A model generated the notes under the pieces. It was not told the DNA's origin and ran no database searches. It was given only the letters and a program-made list of their open reading frames with translations. Positions 53,481 to 63,089 of a stretch of 64,000 bases of DNA are shown here, piece by piece. Every line of letters begins with the position of its first letter. The stretch's first letter is position 1. The DNA is from Prorocentrum cordatum (Eukaryota > Sar > Dinophyceae > Prorocentrales > Prorocentraceae). The DNA lies in contig CAUYUJ010015726.1 in the NCBI GenBank assembly GCA_963575745.1, positions 1,085,449-1,149,448 of the forward strand, written 5' to 3'. The position numbers were made by a program, and so were the translations under genes.

Positions 53481-54516
53481 ATCGGAATAAAACTCGGCTC
53501 GGAGAAACTCCTTTGCTTGGTTGAATGTGCCGTCATCTTGGTCGAGGTTGCCCAGCAACGCGAAGATCGGGTCTTCAGCAAATTCTGCAATATACCTAAG
53601 CGTATTACCCGTATGATTGCGCATGGCTTCAGTATGCGGCGGAACGGGGCCAGTCATGTGGGCTTCGCGAACTTTCTGTCTCATTGCAGCAGGCGTGCGC
53701 TGAATGATCTGTCCGCGTTTTACATTTGGAACGTAAAGCTGTCTGCCTCTAAACGAGACAGCATGCCCAACAGTAATCTCCTGATCCCCTTCCTGGGGAT
53801 GCACAGGCGTGGGCTGGCGCCGTCTTCTATCAGGAGCGGGTGGCAGACTCACTCTGCGAAAGAAGTTCTCAGATGCTGGGCCTGAACGGTAATGTTCTTC
53901 CATGGTAACTGCGAATTCAGGATCCGCATCGTATGGAAAAGCTTTAACATCCGCAGGATCAGCGCCTGCTTCCAAGGACCCCGGGGTGCCTGCGCCATCC
54001 GGGTTCTGTTCTGCAGAGGGAATTTCTGCTGCCTGACTTCCGCTCGGAGCGGCTGCTGGTGCTGGTGCCTTGGCAGCAGGTGCAGTTTCTTCATCCGACG
54101 GCACAACCGTGGGGGAAGACTGCTCTCGAGGTGCCTCAGGATGTGCAGCATGAGCACCCAAGTCCACCATCATCTCATCATTATTCCTTTGCTCCTGCTC
54201 CGCTCCGGCTGGGCCAGGCGGAGGAGGCGGAAGGTTCTCTGTCACGGCGGACGGATGTGCAGGAGGAGTTGGAAGTCTACTTCCACTCGCAACAGATTCG
54301 CCCTTGGCACGAGGCTTATGCCCCTCACCCATTTCAAGTATCATAGGAGTACGGACGAAATTCAATTTGGATCCGCTTTAAGGATCCGCTCAACAACAGC
54401 GTCCGCAAATTTCAGCCATGTACTTGAATAGTTTTCCGGGTCATGTCTGTCTGTTACTTTGTACCTCATGTAAACGCATCTTTCGCAGCTTCGATATATT
54501 CTGCAGCCTCTATTCT
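53480..54516 (-). pseudogene. Polyprotein segment, acidic linker
   Basis: A 315-codon frame (54365-53418). It is mostly Pro/Ala/Glu-rich (PAAKAPAPAAAPSGSQAAEI), then more structured: VSFRGRQLYVPNVKRGQIIQ; TPAAMRQKVREAHMTGPVPP; NTLRYIAEFAEDPIFALLGN; FNQAKEFLRAEFYSDDVPG. Coding passes to the next frame (FIPKSFKCLKPLVVGADDRN) near 53480. It supplies the N-terminal approach to the Tpt1/KptA-like domain. Confidence 0.5.
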
Positions 54517-56220
54517 CTATTCTTCAAGATCGTCCGGTTCTTGCGACCAAGTTGCTCTAGGATCGCGCCATATGTGGAAGAAATCTTTTTCATTTCTCAG
54601 TACTTTGCGTGCTCTCGGACGCGAGAACCGCAGCGTGGAGATTTCTTTGAGAATCATGGGAATAGTGGTTATCTCATCAGATCCCACTAGCGTCGGCGAA
54701 TCCTCAGACGAAATGTCCCCATCTGGCTGCGCCGGAGGGGTTGCCTTAGGGATGCCTGATTTGTCGTCGCCTCCGCGTCGGGCAGGAACCGCATCCTCGG
54801 CGGACGTCGCTTTTTCCCCGGCCGCCTTTGCACCTTCAACAGGGCTCTTCGCCTTAACGGATTGGTCCCCCGCAGCGCTGCCTATGGCATGCTGTGGGGC
54901 CCCCTGGTCTCTCACCCATGCAGGTGGGGCCTTGGCCGGAGGCTCTGCCTTCTGGCGACTTGGATCCGCTGGGGAAGGACTAACAATATTTGGCCTGGTG
55001 AGTTGAGTCAAAAGAACCGGGGGGTCACGAAGACTCGGTTTCCAGGCTTCAGACTGACCGCTAGTCGCGTCCTTGCCTCCCGGCTCTGCAGGCGGCTGCG
55101 TCAATGAAGATGCCGCAGGGTTCTCGTCTCCCCTATCAATGCGAGGCACCTTCGCCGGCGGGGGATTCATCGAATACGCTTCTGGACTAAATTGTGGCGG
55201 AGGCGGGGCCTTCTTAGGCGCCGTCTGCCTCGCCTGCGGCACGCCTTCAAGCGATGCGGTGTTCGGCTTCGTAGCCGGCGGCGGTGCCATATCGTTACAT
55301 AAAGTGGCGGCGGAGCCTTCTTCGAAGCTTCCTCTTTCGGCGCTTCCGCGGGCAACCCCTCCTTTGGAAGGGGGAGGGGGCATCGGTACTTTCGTAGTTG
55401 CGTCGGCCTTAGGATTCGATGTCCGAGCCTCTGCCCGCGGGGGCGGAGGCTTGAACGCCCTCTCAGTGCTTGATGCAGCCTGCCCTAAAGCCGGGAAGTT
55501 CTCGGCCTCAACCGAAAATTGAGTGCCGGACGGCTGGGCCGCCGGCACTTCTGGTTTTGCCTCCGCCGTTGTCTTCAATGTATTTGTTTCTTCTGTATTC
55601 TTTTCAACAAGCTTCACAGATCCCTCCGAGGCCTCGTCTTTGTGCAATGGATGAATCTTGGTTAGCCTGACTCCCGTCTGTTGGAGCCATGGCCACATGT
55701 CATCGAAGGTCTCGTTGTCGAAGGATGGACTCATTCCCTTTTGCCAGTCAGTTGGTTCTAAATTTGGAATCCACTCTATCTGTGCCTCCCGGACTTTATC
55801 CGTGGCATCTGTCCGATCGTTATCTCGGTATCTTTCGACCTCGGAATCCTGCTCCAGATTCCAACCTTTCTGTCTGGCAACGTTTTGTAAATGCACATAG
55901 GCTGGCGTAACATGAAGCGCTGCCGGAGTCCAATGGTATAGTCTAAGTTCGTGCAATACGTCTCCGACTGGATCGCTCACATATTGTGGCGGCCTTCCTT
56001 TGATGACTGTTGGGTCTTTCGCGAAGAAAACAATCTCCGCAGTAATCCATATACCGTCTCCAAAGGTCTCCTCTGCAACGGGATGCGTCGTGTGCGTATT
56101 AGGGTTATCCACACATGGAAAGGAGCACACCCCAACCTTGTGCGCCTTGACGTTACCTCCGTATTTGGGGTCAGAAGGATGCAATTGGTGGGCCTCCAAT
56201 ATTGCATGAAGGGCAGTCAC
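54517..56220 (-). pseudogene. Polyprotein segment, Pro-rich with N-terminal domain
   Basis: A 567-codon frame. The first 190 residues are globular: HQLHPSDPKYGGNVKAHKVG; CSFPCVDNPNTHTTHPVAEE; GIWITAEIVFFAKDPTVIKG; VLHELRLYHWTPAALHVTPA; YVHLQNVARQKGWNL. Then about 350 residues of Pro/Ala/Glu-rich linker follow (KATPPAQPDGDISSEDSPTL near its end), and a short basic end (LRFSRPRARKVLRNEKDFFH). The frame ends at TAG 54517-54519, but the same phase continues for 16 natural residues (RIEAAEYIEAAKDAFT), so that stop is probably a mutation. Confidence 0.5.
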
Positions 56221-58015
56221 AGACGTGCCATGAGACTGTTTAGACCAGCCTGTGAATTGGTCTTGGACCTCCGCAAGGGCAATGAGAGCTCAACACAATG
56301 GCCGATGCCCGCTCTATGGGTCCTCGCCGACAACTTGGCCCAATTCAGACGATCAGCAACAGTGGCTGCTGGGTCTGCTCTTGACCGGTCGGCCTTGATC
56401 CTAAAGAAGCGTGCCCAGTTCGGAATCACGTAATTTGGTTCCAGAGGTGGGGTTCTCGTTGACATCTGTAACAACTGAAAAGCCAACCATGCCTCCCCTT
56501 GCGCGGTTCTCAGAACCGTCTTGTACTGTGGGCTATGAGGCGGAACATTCCCTTTTGCAACCTCTGCAGCACGGCCTTCTTCGCCTGGATAAGCGTTCCC
56601 AGGCATCATGCCCCGATGGAGATTGCCGCTCTTGACCGTAAACGGTTGAAGAAAATCATGGTCGGCAATATCTGGCCCTGTCGCACTTTTATATGGCAAT
56701 TTCTTCATCTTTTGATATGGCAAATCATAGGGCCAATCAAGTTCCCTTTCTCCGGGTCTACCTTCTTTCGGACGCTGCGGGAACTTGTGACCGCCGCTGA
56801 GCTTGGTTAACTTTCCCACGGGGCATTTATTGCGAAGATACTCCTCCGCTGCTTCACCAGGCGTTTGAGCTTCTTGAAAGCCCGTAGGCGGCGCCAAAGG
56901 GGGACTGCGGGGCGACTGAGCCGTCCGCATACTGGAATCACTGCCCGAGGCGGCTGAGCCACCGGGCGCAGCGACTCCACTGGAAGCGGCTGCGCCGCTC
57001 AGTGGCGCGGCGTGAACCGAGACGGCTATGCCGCCCGAGGCCGATCCACTCACTGAAACGGCTAAGCCGCTCGGTGCCTTGGCCGGCGCTGCCTTTTGCA
57101 GCTCGTTCAGTACCGTGCGCATACGTTCATCATTTTGCACACCTTCGTCCTCCGATCGTAGGCGTTGCCCCTTCGGCGGCATTCCCGGACAGAAAATTTC
57201 CCCGCGCGGCAAGAAGTAATTGTCATCTTTCCAAGGGAAAAAGTCTTCATATGCCATTCCCTGCTTAAGAAAGTCAATAGAAGCCGCTGAGTAATATGAG
57301 TGGATAGCTCCACCTCCAGATGCATCTAAGATGGCTGGAAACTCTTCGCTACTCAAAGCTGTTCTAAATCGACGGGCGTTGAGCAAAGACACGGGTATGT
57401 TGCCTACTGAGGGGGCCCAATTCTGCCAGCGCATGACTAGCTCATTGATGGTCGCCTCCTGCTGGGCATACCCGTCAGCTCTTGTCGCCCTTGGTACGTT
57501 GCCACTCCGTGCGGCTGAGCCGCCGGAGGGCTGGCAGAAAAATAACACGGCCAGTTTAGCGGTCTTGGTCATGTTCTCTGCACATAACTGACCCGCATTC
57601 GCGTTCACTATTTGCCCTCCTTTGTTCATTTTATACTCTTGGTGGGTTGAAGCAAAGTGAAAGATGTCTCCTGAGCGGTGCCGAAGCTGTCGGTAAAGGC
57701 TCACTCCGTCTAGGATCTTTATTCTTGGGAAAAGCCTTATGGCTTGGTAGTGTTCGATCCGACGGTTCATTCTGGCCCTAACAAGAGTGGCAGCATCATC
57801 CCACATCGGGTTTACGCCAACTCCATCCGTCTGCCAGCATTCGTCGCCCCCCACCAACATACATGATCTCTATCGCTCCGTCGGTAGCACGGCTCATCGC
57901 GTCATCCACCAGCTCAACCGCTGCCTCTACTAATATTCTGAGGCTCCCTGCGAAAACTAATGGATTTCCTGTCGTTTTGGCCCAGTGCCGACTCCGATCA
58001 TTTCACTGGTGTCAT
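56217..58015 (-). pseudogene. Polyprotein segment, unrecognised globular domain
   Basis: A 547-codon frame (57860-56217) preceded in another phase by GNPLVFAGSLRILVEAAVEL. The N-terminal 200 residues look globular: DECWQTDGVGVNPMWDDAAT; YQAIRLFPRIKILDGVSLYR; SGDIFHFASTHQEYKMNKGG; NAGQLCAENMTKTAKLAVLF. A linker follows in which G-(S/L/I)-A triplets arise from the CGGCTNNGCCG palindrome, then GERELDWPYDLPYQKMKKLP and QGEAWLAFQLLQMSTRTPPL. The order of a Gly-Asp loop, a DGV motif and a conserved His (FHFAS) is reminiscent of SGNH-type hydrolases, but this is only a pattern impression. A frameshift before the stop passes the reading to the next segment (IALAEVQDQFTGWSKQSHGT). Confidence 0.5.
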
Positions 58016-60329
58016 CTACGATATCATTGAAATTCCAAAAGGTGAAGCGTATCGGGGTGTGGATCCCCTTCTTAAGTCGTCGTGTTTACTCCGCTGGAAG
58101 TTTGAAGATGCCTCCCGAATAGCCGAGGCAAAGGCTCCACTGATGGCCTTCTGCGAGCTTCCAAATACATGATCTCGCAGATTGTACTCGAGAAGAAGGC
58201 TAGGCTTAATCTTCCCGGGCCCATCCTTGAATACAATTGTGGAGTCTGAAACAAAAATAGCAGAGTAAGACCAACAAGGATATGTCCCATTATTCATCAG
58301 GCATAGCGGACGAAAGAAATCAGTAACTGGTTCCCCTGTGTCCGACATGGCCGCGAGGTCCTCACCTATGAATGGGATCCATGAGTGTCCGTTCACTCTA
58401 GCAAATTGCGAGATGGCTTGGCACTTCTGAAGAAACGATCGTTTGACTGCCCAGGTCGACATCATCGGGTCAGTAATCCCAATATAAAGGTCAAGAATCT
58501 CATTCACCTTGACCTGCCACTCGTGCGTAGGGGCCTTAGGATCGGTCGCAAAATTCCCCTGCGACCGAAAATAATCAAGGACGTTCCAGGGACCTCGCCC
58601 AATATAGGGCGGGCCACCCGGCTCAGCATCAGCCGCGGGTGGACCCGACTCGGGCGGTCCATCCCCTCCACCACCTCCTGAAGGGGGATGAGAGGGTGGA
58701 CCATTTCCCGACGAAGAACCACCTGGTCCAGGCGGAGCTCCACTGCCGCCGGCTGAGCCGGGGGGTGAGCCACCACCTGTCCCACCGCCGGCTGGGCCGG
58801 GAGGGTCAGCCGGACCTGAGGCTGGGTCGGCGGATGATCCGCCGGCAGCCTGCTGACCGACTCCAGGGTTGCCCAAAGAGGGCTGAGTGACAGCTAGGGA
58901 TACCTGATGGCTTGCCGAAGCGACTGAGTCGTTCGGTGCCTCCTCTGTCATCCGCGACCTCTTCGGTGGCGACTGCACTTTGGCCTCAGGATCGAGGCCG
59001 TCCTCGGCAAACCACGCGTCTAGGTTTTGCGGCCTCTTCCATGGGCGTTGCTCTTTGCGCCAATGTATCGCCTGCTGAAGGGAGGCATCAAAATAGTTTG
59101 TTCTTGCCGTAGCGGTGAGAGCCTCCTCGACAACATGCACTGGCGTGTGATACAAACCTTTGACCACCGGAAGGGCAAACATTGTTTCCCAACCGTCCTC
59201 GGCGGCTGTGCCACGGGGAGGCTTTCGGGGAGAAGGGCCCCAGATGTTCAACCACACCTCGGGGGATCCTTGTGTCCAGTGATCTATCACTGGGACGCTC
59301 GCAAAATCTCCATATATAGTTTTGCACCGTACGGCTGGGCCGACGGTGGGACCAATGGCCTCTCCTTTCTCGAGAGTTCGAACAGCACGACGTGCCTCCC
59401 CTGGCGGGTTCGTATACAACTTACAGACCAACCTCGTCTTTTCATCGGGGTACGTCTGGAAGAATGTACCCACGGGGATGTGGTCCAAACTAGGGGAACA
59501 CAATCAAAACGGCATGTTGCCTTTCGTTCGAACGTTGTCCAGTGCACTATCCACGGATCCTGCGAGACCTGAGAATACAGACGTTGGAAAACCGTCTGCG
59601 ATGTTGCGTCCAGGTCAGCCTTCAGCGCGGTCACGACTTGGTCGTTCCGCATGTACAATACGTCATGCCTCCACATTGTGAACCGCCAACTCCATCCTCG
59701 CTTGTGTCCAACCTTGACGGTCCCGGTGTGATCCAATCTAGACCACTCTCTCTTTTTTATCAGGAAAGCAACGGAATGTTGGTCTCTCTTGTCTGGAACC
59801 GATGTCTCCTGGACCGGAGGTGGCCGCTTTCTTGGCAGGCTGACTGTCCTGGATAGCTGTTTCGGCTGCCCCTTTGCGAGCAACTATCTCTTCTCCGCGA
59901 ATTTCTACACCAGCTTCCATCTCGATGTCTTCATCCATCACGACATCGCTCGGGCTAAATGGTCTAGCCTCGTCCCCAGCCGGCTGAGTTGGCGAGAAAG
60001 CCCCCTCGCTCGGCTGAGCCGGTGGGGTAGCCTTTCGAATTTTATCGGGAGGGGCGTTTTCTCTGGGCTCGGTCCCGGGAATTCCCGCCTCAAATGAGTC
60101 GGGAATGAGTTCGTCTATGATATCATCTGCGCAGATCGAGACAACGCCCTCCCCCGACGGCTTAACCGCTGGGCCCCCCAACGGTCGACACATGGGTTTG
60201 GTCGATGCTCTCTCGGGCGCGCGGGGGCCGCGGAAGGCAAGGTTCGCGCAGCCACCGCAAGGTGACCACGCAATCCGAGCGGGGGCCGGCCGCAGGGCAG
60301 CCCGCGCAAGCTCTAGAGATGAAACGGCA
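58016..60329 (-). pseudogene. Polyprotein segment, acidic and Gly/Pro linkers
   Basis: Two long frames (61045-59738 and 59503-58016), bridged by a third (59883-59287). The end of the first is acidic and Pro-rich (DIIDELIPDSFEAGIPGTEP; KATPPAQPSEGAFSPTQPAG). The bridge has HTGTVKVGHKRGWSWRFTMW. The next has GTFFQTYPDEKTRLVCKLYT and PVVKGLYHTPVHVVEEALTA. A 70-residue Gly/Pro/Ser linker follows, then a globular end (GRGPWNVLDYFRSQGNFATD; MMSTWAVKRSFLQKCQAISQ; FARVNGHSWIPFIGEDLAAM). No domain recognised. Its last frame leaves the coding pattern near 58030 and coding resumes in another phase. Confidence 0.55.
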
Positions 60330-61201
60330 GCGGCACAGACGAGATCAGAGGAAAGGATAGGACGACGACGAGACGACAAAACTCTCTCTGCGGCTCGAGC
60401 AACAACAATATGTACTTGTCTGGCAAAAGCATCCGTGTAATCTTCTGCAATCTTACACTCACGTCCTCTAGCCTCAATATGCTCGTGCGCGCCGCCACAT
60501 ATGCGCTCAAGTCCCTCCGCAACATCGGAGGAGGTAGAAGCTATCGTCCAGGGCTTTTTCATGAAATTACCCGTGCTATCCTTTAGTCCGTACGCACATC
60601 CATGCAACGCCGTCTTGACAAACTCTAACTCTCTCATGCATTTTTTCACCTGAGGACCCCTCCAATAGTTACACTGGGTAGGCCGTTCAATGCAAACGAT
60701 GCCCCCCGCTTTGTGCACAGCGCGGGCAATCTCACGGAAATTCCAAAACAGGTATCTGAAGTCTGTCCTAATACCGCGAAGCCTACGCATCGCTCTGAAG
60801 TTTCCGGCACGAAAATAATGTGCTTCGTTCACATATTGCCAGGGGGAACCTCCCGTGCAGGGCATAGAGCCCCACAACGTAATGTGTTTTCTTTTGAACA
60901 TTTTAATATCATTCAAAGCCAACCTAAGTCCCTCTTCAGTCCTCATATCTTCCGTCTCAGTGTATCGAATCACTTTGCACGAGTTGTCAACGAAGTTCTT
61001 CGGATTTCCTATCCTGCTCCGAGGGCCGCAACAATATTCTAACAAGAGTCTTTCCCCGGTCCCCTGCGTGGCCGGGGCGCAATTTTCTCGGATCCAGAAC
61101 TCTGTGTATCCAGTCCATCTGCTAGGGCAATAGTCACCATCGCTGGAATCGCCATTCGAGTTATGTTCAAATGGGTGATGATATTTGTTATGTTCGTCGC
61201 G
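60330..61201 (-). pseudogene. GSMPCTGGSPWQ domain (methyltransferase-like?)
   Basis: The frame continues from the preceding TAG through FWIRENCAPATQGTGERLLL and EYCCGPRSRIG, then ITLWGSMPCTGGSPWQYVN (near 60870), REIARAVHKAGGIVCIERPT, QCNYWRGPQVKKCMRELEFV, ALHGCAYGLKDSTGNFMKKP and a closing EDYTDAF. The order, a first strand ending in a Gly/Ser loop (EYCCGPRSRIG), then a PC-containing loop, then a hydrophobic strand ending IER-P, resembles the architecture of SAM-dependent methyltransferases, with SMPCTGGSP where DNA cytosine methyltransferases have a PCQ loop. It is not a canonical DNMT. I have seen similar sequences in dinoflagellate retroelement proteins but know no established name. Catalytic function is a hypothesis. 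Confidence 0.5.
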
Positions 61202-61865
61202 CTAATTATCTGTGCGGCCAACCGTCAAACCCTGTTGGGCATGAATGGCATGAGTACGACGCCTATCATCTAGTCTTTCCGGGCCGATGGGACAATCACT
61301 GGTTACTGGCATAAACGTAACAAGTCTCGGAACGAAATGCCAGCGCTTCAAACTTTGTCCTTGTTGTGTCCACGTATCCTTTCTGTCCGGGAAACTGGCA
61401 GCAGCAGCAGGAGGAAGATGGGGGGGGGAGAAGGTTATGGCCGGGCATCTCCTCTGCATCCCTGGCTGGCTCATTACTCAAATATCCTTCACATAGTTCT
61501 TTTGTCAAGATCGATGTATATGACTCAGTTTCGCCGTCAGTCATGTCAAACATTGCTTTCATCTCACGATTGGAGCTTTTCCTAGTTATTTCCTCTATCT
61601 TTCTGGTTGTCTCGGAGCTTCTGCTGTAACCTCCTTCGGTCATTGTAGGAGTAAGTGCACCTGCTTCCACGGCTTGGCCGGGCGCATTCGCAACCGCAGC
61701 TTTGCTGGGGGCGCGTGCCACCGCGGCTTTGCCGGGGGCGGCCTCAGGCGCCGCTGGGATATGTATTGTTTTGGTGTATGCACAACGGGCTTACCCTTAT
61801 TAGGACGCTTCTTCTTTTTGTTCATCTTCTTGCTAGGTATAATAGCTCCTATCCGCAAGGCCGAA
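61202..61865 (-). pseudogene. Linker after RNase H, Ala/Pro-rich, ends at TAG
   Basis: Coding-like sequence continues past the RNase H: PDYLESTFSDGLHLKPGGIL; KKMNKKKKRPNKGKPVVHTP; then in another frame KAAVARAPSKAAVANAPGQA; TRKIEEITRKSSNREMKAMF; GYVDTTRTKFEALAFRSETC. The final stretch, GLTVGRTDN, is followed by TAG (61202-61204), and the same frame then continues RDEHNKYHHPFEHNSNG into the next domain. In known copia elements coding stops soon after RNase H, so this continuation is unusual. Confidence 0.6.
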
Positions 61866-63089
61866 CTAGGACCTAAGCGGGGCTTCAGAATCCCCCCGGG
61901 TTTCAGGTGGAGTCCGTCTGAAAACGTCGACTCTAAATAGTCCGGGCACTGCTTGGCGGCCCAGAATTTGGGCGTCACAATGTTGACAAGGTGAAAAGAC
62001 TTTAACCCAAGCCAAAGGGTCTGTGAACCTCTTCGCTCCAATGTCTGCAGATTCATTTTGGGCCCTTTCGTACTGGAGCTCAACAATACCTCGAGAAAAT
62101 TGTTCGGGCACAGCTGCAGCATCAGTCCGATGCGTTCTCGGTGGGTGCATGGGCTTCATTGATCCACCCGCTTTGATGACTTTACACGCTGCCTGGTTAT
62201 CTTCTAAAACCAAGCATCTTACCTGTCTGTCAAGCAGTATTTCCCAAAGCGGTAGCGCTGCAAGCAGCTCTTTTCGCAAAGCAAGGTCAGCAGCCACAAT
62301 GTCTGCCTCGAGTGTGCTGTGGGAAACGCAAGTCTGTCGTTACGATCCAGCTCTAGTGCATGGGCCCCATATGGCTTGAAAGCTGGCACTCGTGCTCCGA
62401 TGCGTTCGAATGTCGCTGGCTAAATCTGCGTCAGAGTATTGCTTCAACAAGACATCCTCCAGTTTGTCACCCACCCACGAAGACATGCGGTAGTGAGGGG
62501 CACATCTTATATACCAGATGAGGCGGGAAAGATCCATGTCTTATTGCTCTGTCCATTTGGTAATACAACTGGCTGTCTGACACACGGCACGGAGCAAGTC
62601 ATATCTAGCCATTCTTGCACCATAAAGTATCTTCATTAAGACTTTCGCCGCAATGGGCTGAAGCACTCCCGACTGCGTCGGTGGCTCTGGGTCATGGGGG
62701 CTTGCCGCTGCAGCGTCAAGGCCAAGAACTTCTACTTTCTGATCAGGAGGCCCCGAGTCAACTTTGATGTGTGACGCTGATGCTATGGCCTCCTCTGCCG
62801 GAGAGTAAACTTCGCCTCTGGGGCCACCCTGGCCATCCTCGAGGTCAATTAGTTCTGGGCCGAATGGTGTACCTGCAGCGGGGTGAGTAGCTGGATCAGT
62901 GTCCGTTAATTGAACATATAGCGTAACACAGGAATCAAATAATTCGGTCATGTCATACTCGATGACTCTGGCTTGTTTCGGCTCTCTCGGTTGGTACGGC
63001 TCGGACGGCTGAGCCGCCCAGTCACCCCCCGTTTCCTCCTCGCTACTCTTCTCTGTGACGGAGGCGTTCTTCTTGACTTCAACTGCCAT
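61866..63089 (-). pseudogene. RT thumb/connection and RNase H, two in-frame TAA
   Basis: One frame is open from 63089 to 61866 except for TAA at 62541-62543 and TAA at 62340-62342. It contains RVIEYDMTELFDSCVTLYVQ and LQPIAAKVLMKILYGARMAR with YDLLRAVCQT; after the first stop, LSRLIWYIRCAPHYRMSSWV and KQYSDADLASDIRTHRSTSA; after the second, QTCVSHSTLEADIVAADLAL, LLDRQVRCLVLEDNQAACKV and ELQYERAQNESADIGAKRFT. The Asp-Glu-Asp-Asp set is represented by DADLA, the Glu of STLEAD, EDNQA and ADIGAK, so the RNase H active site is complete apart from the stops. The second TAA replaces a position that is usually Lys before RQ-x-CVSHST. Confidence 0.88.

Noticed and set aside
59738-61045. Canonical DNA cytosine-5 methyltransferase
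   Set aside because: The loop is SMPCTGGSP rather than PCQ, no ENV or other standard motif set is visible, and the domain is too short. Only a fold-level resemblance is claimed.
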